Below are positions 8,036 through 17,093 of a DNA stretch of 64,000 bases, piece after piece. Made by a program: the position numbers and the translations under genes. The stretch is taken from contig JANWYD010000002.1 in the NCBI GenBank assembly GCA_025057155.1, forward strand, positions 248,001 to 312,000, in the 5' to 3' direction. The DNA comes from Chloroflexaceae bacterium (GTDB lineage: Bacteria > Chloroflexota > Chloroflexia > Chloroflexales > Chloroflexaceae). The notes under the pieces were generated by a model, which was not told the origin of the DNA, did no database searches, and saw nothing but the letters and a program-made list of their open reading frames with translations. Numbering within the stretch: position 1 is the first letter of the stretch; every line of letters starts with the position of its first letter.

Positions 8036-8878
8036 ATGAGCGAGCTAGGGGAACGGCTTCGGCAGGCGCGGGAGCGACAGGGGCTCTCGCTGGCTCAGGC
8101 CTCAGTAGATACCCGTATCCTTCAGGCGTCGCTCGCGGCCCTGGAAGAGGGCGCCTATCAGCGCCTCCCCGGCGATGTCGTGGTACGTGGCTTCATCCGC
8201 AATTATGCGCAGTATCTCGGACTGTCGCCTGACGAGATGATAGAACTCTATCGCCGGGAACGGGGAGGCACCGATCCCATTCGCATCGTTCCCGCCACCA
8301 ATCCTCCCCGGACCCGCACCTATGTCCTGCCGAGCTTCCTCGGCGTCTTTTTTGTGACCATGGCCCTGGTCGGCCTGGCCTATGTTACCCTGAACGCTAT
8401 CGGGCGCATTGGCGATCGCTCCGGGGGTGTCGTAGCCGAGGCCACAGCGGTGGCGCCCCCGCCCTCGCCTCTGCCAACGATGACCCTCGAGGCGGCCCCA
8501 ACGGCGGCGCCCACGGTGCAACCTGCGCCGCCGCTCCCGCCAACGGCTGACGCCCCTGCTGCGGGGGGTGGCATCGAGCCGGTGGAACCGGTGGCGCCAG
8601 AGCTGACGGCTACGCCATCGGCTCCTATCGTGCTGGAGATTGTGATTCCCAACAGCCGCGGCACCGAGAACTCGTGGGTGCGCGTGCAGACGGATGGCAG
8701 CACTGCCTTCGAGGGGATCATGCGCTCGGGCGAAAAACTGGTGTTCGAGGCGCAGCGCCGCGTGTTCATCCGCGCCGGTAATCCGCCCGATGTGCAGGTG
8801 ATCGTCAATGGACTGCAGCAGGGTCCCCTCGGTCAGGCTGCCGGGCAACCCGTTAACTGGTACTGGCCCCCGAATTGA
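8036..8878 (+). CDS. RodZ-like helix-turn-helix membrane protein with DUF4115
   Basis: A 280-residue protein with a three-part layout. An N-terminal helix-turn-helix (GERLRQARERQGLSLAQAS, then LAALEEGAYQRLPGDVVVRG) spans residues 4-65. A membrane helix (SFLGVFFVTMALVGLAYVTL) lies near 100-119. A Pro/Ala-rich linker precedes a C-terminal DUF4115-like beta domain (SWVRVQTDGSTAFEGIMRSGEKLVFEAQ split by typical W and G positions). This is the RodZ/YmfM architecture: a cytoplasmic HTH that binds MreB in rod-shaped bacteria and an outer beta domain. No mreB is in the window, so a cell-shape role is inferred from family only. Confidence 0.82.
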   Translation: MSELGERLRQARERQGLSLAQASVDTRILQASLAALEEGAYQRLPGDVVVRGFIRNYAQYLGLSPDEMIELYRRERGGTDPIRIVPATNPPRTRTYVLPSFLGVFFVTMALVGLAYVTLNAIGRIGDRSGGVVAEATAVAPPPSPLPTMTLEAAPTAAPTVQPAPPLPPTADAPAAGGGIEPVEPVAPELTATPSAPIVLEIVIPNSRGTENSWVRVQTDGSTAFEGIMRSGEKLVFEAQRRVFIRAGNPPDVQVIVNGLQQGPLGQAAGQPVNWYWPPN

Positions 8879-8948
8879 GACCATTTTCGTCCTCGGCAGA
8901 GGCGGGGAATCCCGGGTTTCTTTGCTTTATGCTACACCGTCTGGAGAC

Positions 8949-8975
8949 GTGCGGGGAGGCTGTGTCTCCCCGCAC
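8949..8975 (+). terminator. Hairpin after the RodZ-like gene
   Basis: A perfect 9-bp stem GTGCGGGGA (8949-8957) with TCCCCGCAC (8967-8975) and a 9-base loop, 70 bases after the stop. No U-tract follows, so it is either a weak terminator or an mRNA end structure. Confidence 0.45.
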
Positions 8976-9036
8976 ACTTCCGTTCCGTACCGCCCCCCCA
9001 GACGCGATCGCGTGGTAGTGTTCATCAGGAACGCCT

Positions 9037-9534
9037 ATGGCTACTGAGCACAGCTTTGATATTGTTTCCGATTTCGAGTATCAAGAACTGGTCAACGCGG
9101 TTGATCAGGCCCGGCGTGAGATCCAGACCCGCTACGATCTGAAGGACACGCAGACCACCCTTGAACTCGCAAAGAGCGAACTGGTGATAACCACCGATAG
9201 CGAATTGTCGCTGCGCAGCGTGCGCGATCTGCTCGAGACGCGCGCTCTGCGTCGCCAGTTGTCACTCAAGATCTTCGACTATGGAAAGGTCGAACCGACC
9301 AGCGGTGGACGAGTGCGGCAGGTGGTTGCTCTTCGCAAAGGCATCAACGCCGACCTGGCGAAAAATCTCGCCAGGCTAATCCGAGACGAGTTTCCTAAAG
9401 TGCAGCCCCGTATCCAGGGAGACAGCCTGCGTGTCGTCTCGAAGAGCCGTGACGAGTTGCAAAATGTGATTCGCTTTCTCAAAAGCAAAGAGCAGCAGAT
9501 TGAGGTTCCCTTGCAGTTTACGAATTACCGGTGA
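9037..9534 (+). CDS. yajQ: YajQ family nucleotide-binding protein
   Basis: A 165-residue protein matching the YajQ family along its whole length. It begins [20 protein letters not shown] and has the characteristic [37 protein letters not shown] and [20 protein letters not shown] blocks. The fold is a tandem of two RNP-like ferredoxin folds. Members bind nucleic acid or cyclic di-GMP and act as soluble effectors in some proteobacteria; the role in this organism is unknown. The start ATG 9037 is the only one compatible with family length. Confidence 0.95.
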   Translation: MATEHSFDIVSDFEYQELVNAVDQARREIQTRYDLKDTQTTLELAKSELVITTDSELSLRSVRDLLETRALRRQLSLKIFDYGKVEPTSGGRVRQVVALRKGINADLAKNLARLIRDEFPKVQPRIQGDSLRVVSKSRDELQNVIRFLKSKEQQIEVPLQFTNYR

Positions 9535-9547
9535 TGCATAGAGGCAG

Positions 9548-9572
9548 GCGGGTCTCCCCCTTACCGACCCGC
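9548..9572 (+). terminator. Hairpin after yajQ
   Basis: A 7-bp stem GCGGGTC (9548-9554) / GACCCGC (9566-9572) with an 11-base loop starts 13 bases after the yajQ stop. There is no U-tract. Confidence 0.35.
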
Positions 9573-9688
9573 GGGGCGCTAAATACTCCGACACCGGGTG
9601 GAAACCTGGTTGCTCCGCTCGCCTGCTTGCCATTCTGTAACGCAATGCGGCGGATTATATGCCTCCGCAGCGCAGGTCGCCGAATTCT

Positions 9689-11089
9689 ATGAAGTACCAT
9701 ATTCTCACCCTGGGTTGCCCCAAGAACGCTGTGGACAGCGAGGGCATGGATAGCCTTCTCGCCGCCGCCGGGCATGCGCCCGTCGCTGCGCCCGAAGACG
9801 CCGATGTGATCATCGTCAATACCTGTAGCTTCATCGCCGCCGCGCGCGAGGAAAGCCTCGGCGTCCTCCATGATCTAAGCGCTCGCAAGCGCGAGGGCCA
9901 GCGCCTGATTGCCGCCGGGTGCATGGCCCAGTCCCACGGCGACCTCCTGGCGGCCATCGAGGGCGTTGACGAGGTGCTCTCCACCCGGCGCTGGATGCAG
10001 ATCGGCGACCTGGTCGCTCTCGACCCGCAACCCCTTGCTTCCCGGCGCCCCGTAATCCCCTTGCAGGCAAACAGCACCGCCGGCGCCGCGGAGCAATATT
10101 CATCCCCTGCGCCGCCGCAGCCGGCCAGCTACGCCGACTGGCGCACTATGCCCATCCGCCGTAATCGCGCCACCCCCTCGGCTTATCTCAAGATCTCCGA
10201 TGGTTGCAACCTCCGCTGCGCCTTCTGCACCATTCCCAGCTTCAAGGGCGACATGGCCTCCAAGCCCATCAGCGCCGTCCTCGGCGAGGCCCGTGAACTG
10301 GTTGCCAACGGCGTGCGCGAGATTGTGCTCGTGGCCCAGCACCTCACCGACTACGGGCGCGATCTTGGGCTGAAAGACGGCCTGGCCACGCTGCTCGACG
10401 AGTTGTGCCAGGCGCTCCCCGAGCAGGTGTGGGTGCGCCTGATGTACGCCTATCCCCACGGCGTCTCTGAGCGTCTGATCGAGGTCATGGCGACCCGCCC
10501 GCAGATCGTGAAGTACCTGGATATGCCGCTCCAGCACGCTCATCCAGCCGCCCTGCGCCGCATGCGTCGCCCGCCCGACACCGAACGCACCCTGGCCTTG
10601 ATTGACGCCCTGCGCTCCGCGATGCCCGACATCGCGCTGCGCTCGACCTTCATCGTCGGCTTTCCTGGCGAAACGGTGGAGGAGTTTCGCGCGCTGCTCG
10701 CCTTCCTCGAGCAGGCTCAACTTGACCGCGTTGGCGCGTTTCGGTACTCGCGCGAACCCGGCACCCCCGCCGCCGACCTGCCCGACCAGGTGCGTCCCCA
10801 GGTGATCGAAAAGCGCTGGCACACCCTGATGCAACTCCAGCAGGGCATCTCACGCGCCCGTACCGCCCGCTGGCTCGGGCGCACCCTCCAGGTGCTCATC
10901 GAGGGCCAGGGCGCTGCTGATGACGGCCGTCCCCTGGCGATCGGGCGCTCGTTCCGCGACGCGCCGGAGATTGACGGGCAGGTGTTTGTCTGGGGTGAGG
11001 TCCCGGTGGGATCGTTCCTAAGCGTTCGTGTGACGCAGACCACCGATTATGACCTGTGGGCCGTGCCCGAAGGCGGAGAAGAAGTGTGA
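9689..11089 (+). CDS. rimO: Ribosomal protein S12 methylthiotransferase RimO
   Basis: A 466-residue radical-SAM methylthiotransferase that adds a methylthio group to an aspartate of ribosomal protein S12. The UPF0004 domain starts MKYHILTLGCPKNAVDSEGM (Cys10) and has NTCSFI near residue 45. The radical-SAM cluster is C173-x3-C177-x2-C180 in DGCNLRCAFCTIPSFKG, and GFPGETVEEF lies in the barrel. A C-terminal TRAM-like domain ends the protein. The start at 9689 is chosen because family homology begins there; an upstream codon at 9659 adds ten unconserved residues. Absence of MiaB-specific features and the LGCPKN/DSEGM wording favour RimO over MiaB. Confidence 0.93.
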   Translation: MKYHILTLGCPKNAVDSEGMDSLLAAAGHAPVAAPEDADVIIVNTCSFIAAAREESLGVLHDLSARKREGQRLIAAGCMAQSHGDLLAAIEGVDEVLSTRRWMQIGDLVALDPQPLASRRPVIPLQANSTAGAAEQYSSPAPPQPASYADWRTMPIRRNRATPSAYLKISDGCNLRCAFCTIPSFKGDMASKPISAVLGEARELVANGVREIVLVAQHLTDYGRDLGLKDGLATLLDELCQALPEQVWVRLMYAYPHGVSERLIEVMATRPQIVKYLDMPLQHAHPAALRRMRRPPDTERTLALIDALRSAMPDIALRSTFIVGFPGETVEEFRALLAFLEQAQLDRVGAFRYSREPGTPAADLPDQVRPQVIEKRWHTLMQLQQGISRARTARWLGRTLQVLIEGQGAADDGRPLAIGRSFRDAPEIDGQVFVWGEVPVGSFLSVRVTQTTDYDLWAVPEGGEEV

Positions 11090-11153
11090 GGGAAGAAGAT
11101 GACCGCGCGAACGGAAGCGCGCCCTCGCGCACGGTGTATGAAAGGGGGAAAGG

Positions 11154-11177
11154 AGTCGGCTTCGGGGCGAGCCGACT
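11154..11177. terminator. Hairpin between convergent rimO and the BlaI-type gene
   Basis: An 8-bp stem AGTCGGCT (11154-11161) / AGCCGACT (11170-11177) with an 8-base loop lies between the two stops and could end transcripts from both sides. Confidence 0.45.
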
Positions 11178-11194
11178 GGTGCACCCCGGCCCGG

Positions 11195-11620
11195 CTATCC
11201 CTCGCCGGTGCGGGCTCGGATGGCCTGCTGCAGGCGTTGCAGCTCCGCCGGATTGTTCTTCGCCAGGTATTCAACGATGTAGTCAATCGCCGTGTCGCGG
11301 TAATCGTCCAGCAGCCCGTCCAGGACCTGGCGCACCACCAGTTGCACGAACTCGGTCTCCGAAATTGCTGGCGTGTAGACATAAGCAAGCCCCTCGCGCT
11401 GCCGGTTGAGTACGCCCTTCTCTGCCAGGCGACTCATCGTGGTCATGACCGTAGTGTAGGCGATCTCGCGCTGCTGCGAGAGACGACGGTGGACCTGCTT
11501 GACTGTGCTGCGTTCGCTCTGCCAGAGAATCTGCATAATCTCCGTTTCCAACGGGCCAAGCACCTTGACCAGGCCATCCTTGGCAGGGCTAAACCGAAAA
11601 CGCAGGTTGAGCGGCATCAT
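11195..11620 (-). CDS. BlaI/MecI/CopY family transcriptional repressor
   Basis: A 141-residue winged-helix repressor. The family core is clear: LGPLETEIMQILWQSERSTVKQVHRRLSQ split by standard spacing, then IAYTTVMTTMSRLAEKGVL (recognition helix and wing) and a C-terminal dimerisation helix region. AGGAG precedes two adjacent ATGs (11620 and 11617); either is possible, and a GTG at 11626 is less likely. In most genomes the partner is a BlaR1-type M56 membrane protease, but none is adjacent here. A GTGTA-N5-TACAC inverted repeat upstream (11731-11745) is a candidate operator for autoregulation, and perhaps for the divergent polyprenyl synthase gene. Confidence 0.9.
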   Translation of the reverse strand: MMPLNLRFRFSPAKDGLVKVLGPLETEIMQILWQSERSTVKQVHRRLSQQREIAYTTVMTTMSRLAEKGVLNRQREGLAYVYTPAISETEFVQLVVRQVLDGLLDDYRDTAIDYIVEYLAKNNPAELQRLQQAIRARTGEG

Positions 11621-11730
11621 GAGCACTCCTTCGTTACGTTGTGGGCTGCGGCTGAAGGCTGGCGCTGCCGGGGCAACGGCGTCGTCGGGTTGGACGTTGG
11701 CCCTGCTCCTACTGCCTTACATATGCAGGA

Positions 11731-11745
11731 GTGTACTAGTTACAC
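11731..11745. promoter_or_regulatory. Candidate BlaI-type operator GTGTA-N5-TACAC
   Basis: GTGTACTAGTTACAC is a near-perfect dyad in the divergent region between the repressor gene and the polyprenyl synthase gene. BlaI/MecI operators are TACA/TGTA dyads of similar size, so this is a reasonable site for the adjacent repressor. This is inference only. Confidence 0.45.
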
Positions 11746-11891
11746 CCGGCGTGCGGCAATGTCTTCAGATTACACTGCGGTGACAGTTGCAGCGAGAGTC
11801 AGGCGTTCTTTCTGGCTCTAAGGAGCGAAGAAACTATGGAACGTCGTACTATGTATAACGGTATTTGTAAGCGCTTTTAGGTGATACGCCG

Positions 11892-12923
11892 ATGACACTC
11901 TCTGATAGCGCGCGACTGATCCGGCAGGCGATGGGCGAAGCGTTTCCAGCAGTAGAAGCGCGCGTGGCGCGCTTCTACCACATGCAGGAGTACCACCTGG
12001 GCTGGCGCGATGAACGTCTGCAACCTGCGACCGCCGATCCTGGCAAACTCATCCGTCCCCGGTTGGTGTTGCTGGCCTGCCAGGCAGCCGGCGGCGACCC
12101 GCAGCAGGCCTTGCCCCTGGCCGCAGGGGTGCAGTTGCTCCACGACTTTACTCTGATCCACGATGACATCGAAGATAACAGCGCGACCCGGCGCGGACGG
12201 CCCACCGTCTGGTCGCTCTGGGGTGTGGCCCAGGGGATTAACGTGGGCGATGGCATGTTCGTGATCGCTCATCTGGCCATCCATCGCCTGGCCGATGCGG
12301 GTGTGCCCGCCGAGCGCGCGCTGCGTGTGCTGCGCCGCTTCGACGAGATCATTCTGCAGGTCTGCGAGGGTCAGTACCTCGATCTGAGCTATGAGGGCGA
12401 TCTGACGATCACGCCGGAGGATTACCTGGCGATGATCGGTCGCAAGACCGCGGCGCTGATCGCCGGGGCCTGCGAACTGGGGGCCCTGGTTGCCGGCGCT
12501 GCGCCTGACACGGCGGCGACTCTGGCCGATTTTGGCCGCAGCATGGGCCTGGCCTTCCAGATCGAGGATGATCTCCTCGGCATCTGGGGCCTGCCCGAAG
12601 TGACCGGCAAACCGGCTGCCGCCGATCTCTACCGGCGCAAGGTCAGCCTCCCGGTGGTGCACGCCCTGGCCACCAGCGCCGATCGGGACACTCTGGCGTC
12701 CCTCTACGCCCGGCCGGAGCTGGATGAGCAGGCTGTGAATGCCGCTCTGGCGATTCTCGACGCCGCCGGTTCACGCGCCTACTGCGCCACGGTGGCCGCC
12801 CAGCACCATGCCGCCGCCGTTGCCGCGCTCGACCGCCTCGGCCCCGGCGAGGCGCCCGAAGCGGCTGCAGCCCGCGCTCGCCTGCGCGCCCTGGCTGAAA
12901 GCCTGATTGGAAGACAAAGTTGA
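11892..12923 (+). CDS. Polyprenyl (geranylgeranyl-type) diphosphate synthase
   Basis: A 343-residue trans-isoprenyl diphosphate synthase. The first Asp-rich motif is DFTLIHDDIEDNSATRRGRP (DDIED) near residue 95, and the second is FQIEDDLLGIWG near 222. KLIRPRLVLLAC gives the upstream conserved Arg region, and GRKTAALIAGACELG helix F. It condenses isopentenyl diphosphate onto an allylic diphosphate. Chain length is not certain; bulky residues before the first motif (LLHDF) suggest C15-C20. The start ATG 11892 is preceded by AGGTGAT. The product could feed carotenoids, chlorophyll side chains, quinones or lipid carriers. Divergent from the BlaI-type gene. Confidence 0.9.
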   Translation: MTLSDSARLIRQAMGEAFPAVEARVARFYHMQEYHLGWRDERLQPATADPGKLIRPRLVLLACQAAGGDPQQALPLAAGVQLLHDFTLIHDDIEDNSATRRGRPTVWSLWGVAQGINVGDGMFVIAHLAIHRLADAGVPAERALRVLRRFDEIILQVCEGQYLDLSYEGDLTITPEDYLAMIGRKTAALIAGACELGALVAGAAPDTAATLADFGRSMGLAFQIEDDLLGIWGLPEVTGKPAAADLYRRKVSLPVVHALATSADRDTLASLYARPELDEQAVNAALAILDAAGSRAYCATVAAQHHAAAVAALDRLGPGEAPEAAAARARLRALAESLIGRQS

Positions 12924-12980
12924 AATAATCCGGAACAACCGGTTTTCTGGCAAGGCTCTGCCGTTGACGATCCATCTCGA

Positions 12981-14147
12981 ATGCGCATCGCCCTTGTGAG
13001 TGGCGAATACCCGCCCCAACCTGGCGGCGTCGGCGACTATACCCGCCGTCTGGCCGGGTCTCTGGTCCAGCGCGGTCATGTCGTTACAGTGCTGACCATT
13101 CAGGATCGGCGCCTGCGCGCGTATCGCAATGGTGACCTGACGGCGCCCCTGCCCTGGCGCTCCTCTACTGATCTCGACTGGTCGCCGCGGTGCTGGCCGG
13201 CCCTGATTGGCGTGCTCGATCACCTGCGGCCCCATTGGCTGCACATCCAGTATCAAACCGGGGCCTATGCCATGCGTCCGGGTATCAATCTGTTGCCGTG
13301 GCGCCTGCGCGCCCTGCCCGGGCGCCCACGGATCGCCGTCACGTTTCACGATCTGCTGGCGCCCTATCTCTTCCCCAAAGCCGGGCCGCTGCGTCGCTGG
13401 GTCAACTGGCGCCTGGCCCGCGACGCCGATGTGGCAATTACGACTACGGCGGCCGACGCGGCGCTCCTCAGAGAGGCGGGGGTGGAGTCCCGGATGATCC
13501 CCATCGGCTCGAACATCCCTGTTGCGCCGCCAGAGGGCTTCGAGCGGGCTGCCTGGCGAGCGCGACTGGGTCTCGGAGCCGCCGATCGGCTGGTCGCCTA
13601 CTTCGGGTTGCTGGCCCCCAGCAAAGGCGCCGACGTTCTCCTCGAGGCCCTGGCCCGCCTTGATCCCTTCTGGCGACTGATTATCATCGGCGGCGCCGCC
13701 ACTGCACCCCAGGACGTGGCCCACGCCGAGGCGGTGCGCGCCCTGGCAGCGCGTCTGGGGCTGGCCTCCCGCGTAACGGAGACCGGCCACCTGCCAGACG
13801 AAGAGGTCTCGGCGTGGTTGCTGGCCGCCGATCTGGTTGTCTTGCCCTTCCGCGATGGAGCCTCATTTCGTCGGGGGAGCCTGCTCGCCGCCCTGGCCCA
13901 TGGCTGCCCGGTGGTCAGCACCACACCCGCCGATGCGGCCACCCTGGAGGCTCTGCGTCCGGCGGCGCTTCTGGCCCCGCCAGACGACCCGGCTGCCCTT
14001 GCTGCGGCAATGGCAGCCCTGGCCGCCGATGCCGCCGCCCGCGCACGGCTTGCCGCCGCCGGTCGCGCGCTCGCTGCTCGCTTCTCCTGGAGCGCCATCG
14101 CCGTCCAGCACGAGGCGCTCTATGAGGAGTGTTCGCGTGTTGGCTAA
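12981..14147 (+). CDS. Glycosyltransferase family 4
   Basis: A 388-residue GT-B enzyme. The N-domain begins MRIALVSGEYPPQPGGVGDY, the usual GT4 opening with the glycine loop. The C-domain has RLVAYFGLLAPSKGADVLLE near 205-225 and ends with a nucleotide-sugar-binding stretch around VVLPFRDGASFRRGSLLAAL, where the E of the usual E-x7-E motif is replaced. No membrane segment is seen. The acceptor and sugar are unknown. It lies 57 bases after the polyprenyl synthase gene and may be cotranscribed with it. Confidence 0.85.
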   Translation: MRIALVSGEYPPQPGGVGDYTRRLAGSLVQRGHVVTVLTIQDRRLRAYRNGDLTAPLPWRSSTDLDWSPRCWPALIGVLDHLRPHWLHIQYQTGAYAMRPGINLLPWRLRALPGRPRIAVTFHDLLAPYLFPKAGPLRRWVNWRLARDADVAITTTAADAALLREAGVESRMIPIGSNIPVAPPEGFERAAWRARLGLGAADRLVAYFGLLAPSKGADVLLEALARLDPFWRLIIIGGAATAPQDVAHAEAVRALAARLGLASRVTETGHLPDEEVSAWLLAADLVVLPFRDGASFRRGSLLAALAHGCPVVSTTPADAATLEALRPAALLAPPDDPAALAAAMAALAADAAARARLAAAGRALAARFSWSAIAVQHEALYEECSRVG

Positions 14148-14224
14148 CCGGGCGCAAAGGGTTTCAAAAGGCGCATCCTCTGCGCCCTCTGCAGGAGATC
14201 TGCACATGCACCCCGGCGCTCTGT

Positions 14225-14253
14225 TTGCTCTTGCAGGCGAGTGTCGTTATAAT
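14225..14253 (+). promoter_or_regulatory. Sigma-70-type promoter before the GAF-PAS histidine kinase
   Basis: TTGCTC (14225-14230), a 17-base spacer and TATAAT (14248-14253). It is about 145 bases before ATG 14397, in the 249-base gap after the glycosyltransferase gene. Confidence 0.6.
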
Positions 14254-14396
14254 ACGATGAATATCAGCGCCGTTCCAGGCGTAGCTTTGCGTTGTCCTGT
14301 GCGGTGCCAGGCCGTCAGAGCCATAAGTGTTCGGAAAGCCGCTGACGCTCGCGGGTGTCCTGCTTCTACGACCGCCGCTCACACGAAAGCAAGCGC

Positions 14397-16607
14397 ATGA
14401 CCGATCACGAGCACCGGATAACCGATCAGTCCCTGCTCGAATTGCGTAATGGAGCTCTGCTGCGCATCGCCGGGGCGATAGAAACGGCTACCAGTCTTGA
14501 CGAACTGCTCTTCCTCAGTCTCAACGAGTTCGCGCACCTCTTCAGTCTGCACAATAGCGGCGTGGTGCTCCTGAGCGAGGATGGTCGCCTGGCCCAACTC
14601 GTCAATACCTATCCGCCCCAGGTGCGCCTGCCGCCGCCTTTCCCCCTCGCCGAAACCACTGTGATGCGCCAGGTGGTCCTTAACCGGCAACCGATGCAGA
14701 TTAGCGATGTCGCCGAACTCACCCAGCTCGTCACCAATCCCAACCTCTCCGGGGTTGCCGCACTGATCAGTGCGGGGCGCATTCGATCACTGCTGCTGCT
14801 CCCGTTAGTGGCCCAGGATGCCTGCATCGGGGTGCTGATCTTTGCCAGTGCGGAGGCGCCGCGCCATTTCTCCGACGACGAGATCGGCTACGTGCGCTTG
14901 CTGGCCGGGCAGATAGCCGCCGCAATCACCGCCTTTCGCATTACCGAGAAGGCGCAGCGCCGCACCGCCGAACTGGAAACCCTGAATGATATCGCCGCCG
15001 CCGTCGCTTCGTCGCTTAATACGCGTGAGGTCTACCATCTGGTGATGGAAAAGCTCAACGAGTATTTTCGCGTGGAGGCCGGCTCGCTCCTCATGCTCGA
15101 TGAAGAGACGGATGAACTTGTCTTTGTGATGACCCTGGAGGCCGGCGAGGAGAAGTTGTTCGGCGTGCGCATCCCCCGCGGTCAGGGGATCGTCTGGAGC
15201 GTGGCTGAGTCGCAGCGCTATGAGATCGTCCACGATGTCGCCAGTGACCCGCGGTTCCTGCGGAATGTGAGCGACTCGGTCGGCTTTGCGGTGCGGAACA
15301 TCCTCTGTGTGCCGATAGTGGTTAAGGGACGCACCATCGGCGTCATCGAATTGCTCAACAAGATTGAAGGGCTGTTCACCGAAGAGGAAGCTCAGCGTCT
15401 GGCGCGTATGGCGGCCACGATCGGCGTGGCAATCGAAAACGCGCGACTCTTCCAGACAGTGACGACCGTTCGCGACCGCTTCGAGGCGATTCTTAATTCC
15501 ACCAATGATGGCATCCTGATGGCCGATATGCGCGGTTTAATTGTGACCGCTAACCCTACCGCGGCCCGGCTGCTGCAAACCCGCCGCGAGGCCCTCATCG
15601 GCCGCCCTCTTGACACCGTGCTGGCCGAACTGAACGCTCGGGCTACGGCGGTGGAACGCCCATCGTGGCTGAATGACGGCGACCGTGCCGAGGCGGTCGT
15701 CGAACTGGAGTTCAGCGGCCCGCCCCGGCGCTTCATCCGCCATTACACACTGCCGGTCCACGAGACCAGCGGCGCCGTAATCGGTCGCCTGGCACTGTTT
15801 CAGGATATCTCGAAGGAGCGCGAACTCGCCCAACTGCGCGAGGATTATACCGGCATGCTGGTCCACGATCTGCGCGCGCCCCTGACCTCGATTATGAACG
15901 GCATCTCGATGGTCCGCCGCGGCCTGGGCGGTCCGGTTACTCCGCAACAACAGGAGTTGCTCGGCATCGCCTATCAGGGCAGCCAGACGATGCTGGAGAT
16001 GGTCAACACCCTCCTGGATATCGCCAGGATGGAACAGGGCCGCATACAACTTGACCGGCAACCGCTCTCGCCCTACGAACTGGTGGACCAGACGCTGGAT
16101 CGCCTCAAGGTCTCCGCGCAGGGGCAGAGGGTCAATCTGGCACAGGAACTGGCCGCGGAGTTGCCGCCAGTCGAGGCTGATCGCGATACAATCGTGCGCG
16201 TGCTGCAGAACTTGCTTGATAACGCGATCAAGTTTTCGCCGACCGGTGGTACGGTTATCCTGGGAGCGGCGCTAGCGCGGGTCGGCGCCGAGGGCCAGGT
16301 GGAGGCCGAACTGCCCGTTAGTATGCCGGCCCTCGCCCCTGGCGACTGGCTCGTCTTCTGGGTGCGCGACGAAGGTCCGGGCATTCCCGCTCAGTACCAC
16401 GAACGCATCTTCGAGAAGTTCGGCCAGGCCCATAGCGGGCGCAAAACCCAGGGTACCGGCCTGGGGTTGACCTTCTGTAAACTGGCGGTCGAGTCGCACG
16501 GCGGTCGGATCTGGCTGGAAAGCATTGAGGGCCAGGGCAGCACCTTCGCTCTGGCATTGCCGCTGACGCTTGATCCCTTGCCAGATGATGCCAGCGGTTC
16601 GCCTTAA
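14397..16607 (+). CDS. Soluble hybrid-sensor histidine kinase: GAF-GAF-PAS-HisKA-HATPase
   Basis: A 736-residue kinase without membrane helices. Two GAF domains are seen at about 15-190 and 195-360 (the second contains GVRIPRGQGIVWSVAESQ and FAVRNILCVPI). A PAS domain follows at about 365-480 (ILNSTNDGILMADMRGLIVT). The HisKA box LVHDLRAPLTSIMNG has its phospho-acceptor His near 490. The ATPase has the N box NLLDNAIKFS, G1 DEGPGIPAQYHERIFEKFGQ and G2 GTGLGLTFCKLAVESHGG. The start ATG 14397 is chosen because the coding pattern is continuous from there. No response regulator gene is adjacent, so its partner is elsewhere. The signal is unknown; small ligands or redox bound by the GAF domains are plausible. 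Confidence 0.9.
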   Translation: MTDHEHRITDQSLLELRNGALLRIAGAIETATSLDELLFLSLNEFAHLFSLHNSGVVLLSEDGRLAQLVNTYPPQVRLPPPFPLAETTVMRQVVLNRQPMQISDVAELTQLVTNPNLSGVAALISAGRIRSLLLLPLVAQDACIGVLIFASAEAPRHFSDDEIGYVRLLAGQIAAAITAFRITEKAQRRTAELETLNDIAAAVASSLNTREVYHLVMEKLNEYFRVEAGSLLMLDEETDELVFVMTLEAGEEKLFGVRIPRGQGIVWSVAESQRYEIVHDVASDPRFLRNVSDSVGFAVRNILCVPIVVKGRTIGVIELLNKIEGLFTEEEAQRLARMAATIGVAIENARLFQTVTTVRDRFEAILNSTNDGILMADMRGLIVTANPTAARLLQTRREALIGRPLDTVLAELNARATAVERPSWLNDGDRAEAVVELEFSGPPRRFIRHYTLPVHETSGAVIGRLALFQDISKERELAQLREDYTGMLVHDLRAPLTSIMNGISMVRRGLGGPVTPQQQELLGIAYQGSQTMLEMVNTLLDIARMEQGRIQLDRQPLSPYELVDQTLDRLKVSAQGQRVNLAQELAAELPPVEADRDTIVRVLQNLLDNAIKFSPTGGTVILGAALARVGAEGQVEAELPVSMPALAPGDWLVFWVRDEGPGIPAQYHERIFEKFGQAHSGRKTQGTGLGLTFCKLAVESHGGRIWLESIEGQGSTFALALPLTLDPLPDDASGSP

Positions 16608-17093
16608 TGCCATCCAGGCGTCGTGGCCTGGCCGGCTGGGACAGTATGTTTCAAAGTCGCTTGACGGGTTCATTGATTGCCTCTCCCAGACAGGTGAACG
16701 CCCGGAGCAATCGGCAAGCTGGAATGTCGGGACGCGAAGCCGGTCATAGCAATATGCCGCTCGCTGACAATGCTGCCCTGTTGTGGCCAGATGATGTGCA
16801 CCGTGGCGTCTTAAAAAAATGTCATACACGATGTGTGATTGTCTAGTCACCAATGTTTTATAATAAAACCGTCCTTCGAGATTGCTACATAGTGTAAAAA
16901 ATGCAGAAGCCCTTCTGAGTCCTGTCGCGGGAAGGCATTGAATGCTGCTGTACAATGCTGTGAAGTCAATAAGAAAGTTTCTCTAAGAGTCGGGTCTTGC
17001 CTTCTTAATCTTCAAGCGGTTCGCTCCTGATGGGCGTAGCTGCGCTGCATCTTGTACGACTGGTCACGCCAGGCTTTCACACGAGTCACGACG
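16608..17093. other. 486-base intergenic region with an AT-rich promoter-like core
   Basis: There is no credible gene. The segment about 16810-16870 is strikingly AT-rich and contains TATAAT at 16859-16864; the best -35-like hexamer (TTGTCT, 16839) is only 14 bases away. An ACACGATGTGT dyad lies near 16826. It probably carries the promoter and regulatory sites of the following kinase gene. Confidence 0.45.

Noticed and set aside
12771-13790. Long minus-strand open frame (339 codons) over the glycosyltransferase gene
   Set aside because: It is the antisense shadow of a clear GT4 gene. The product has low-complexity Gly/Ala/Arg composition and no family motif.
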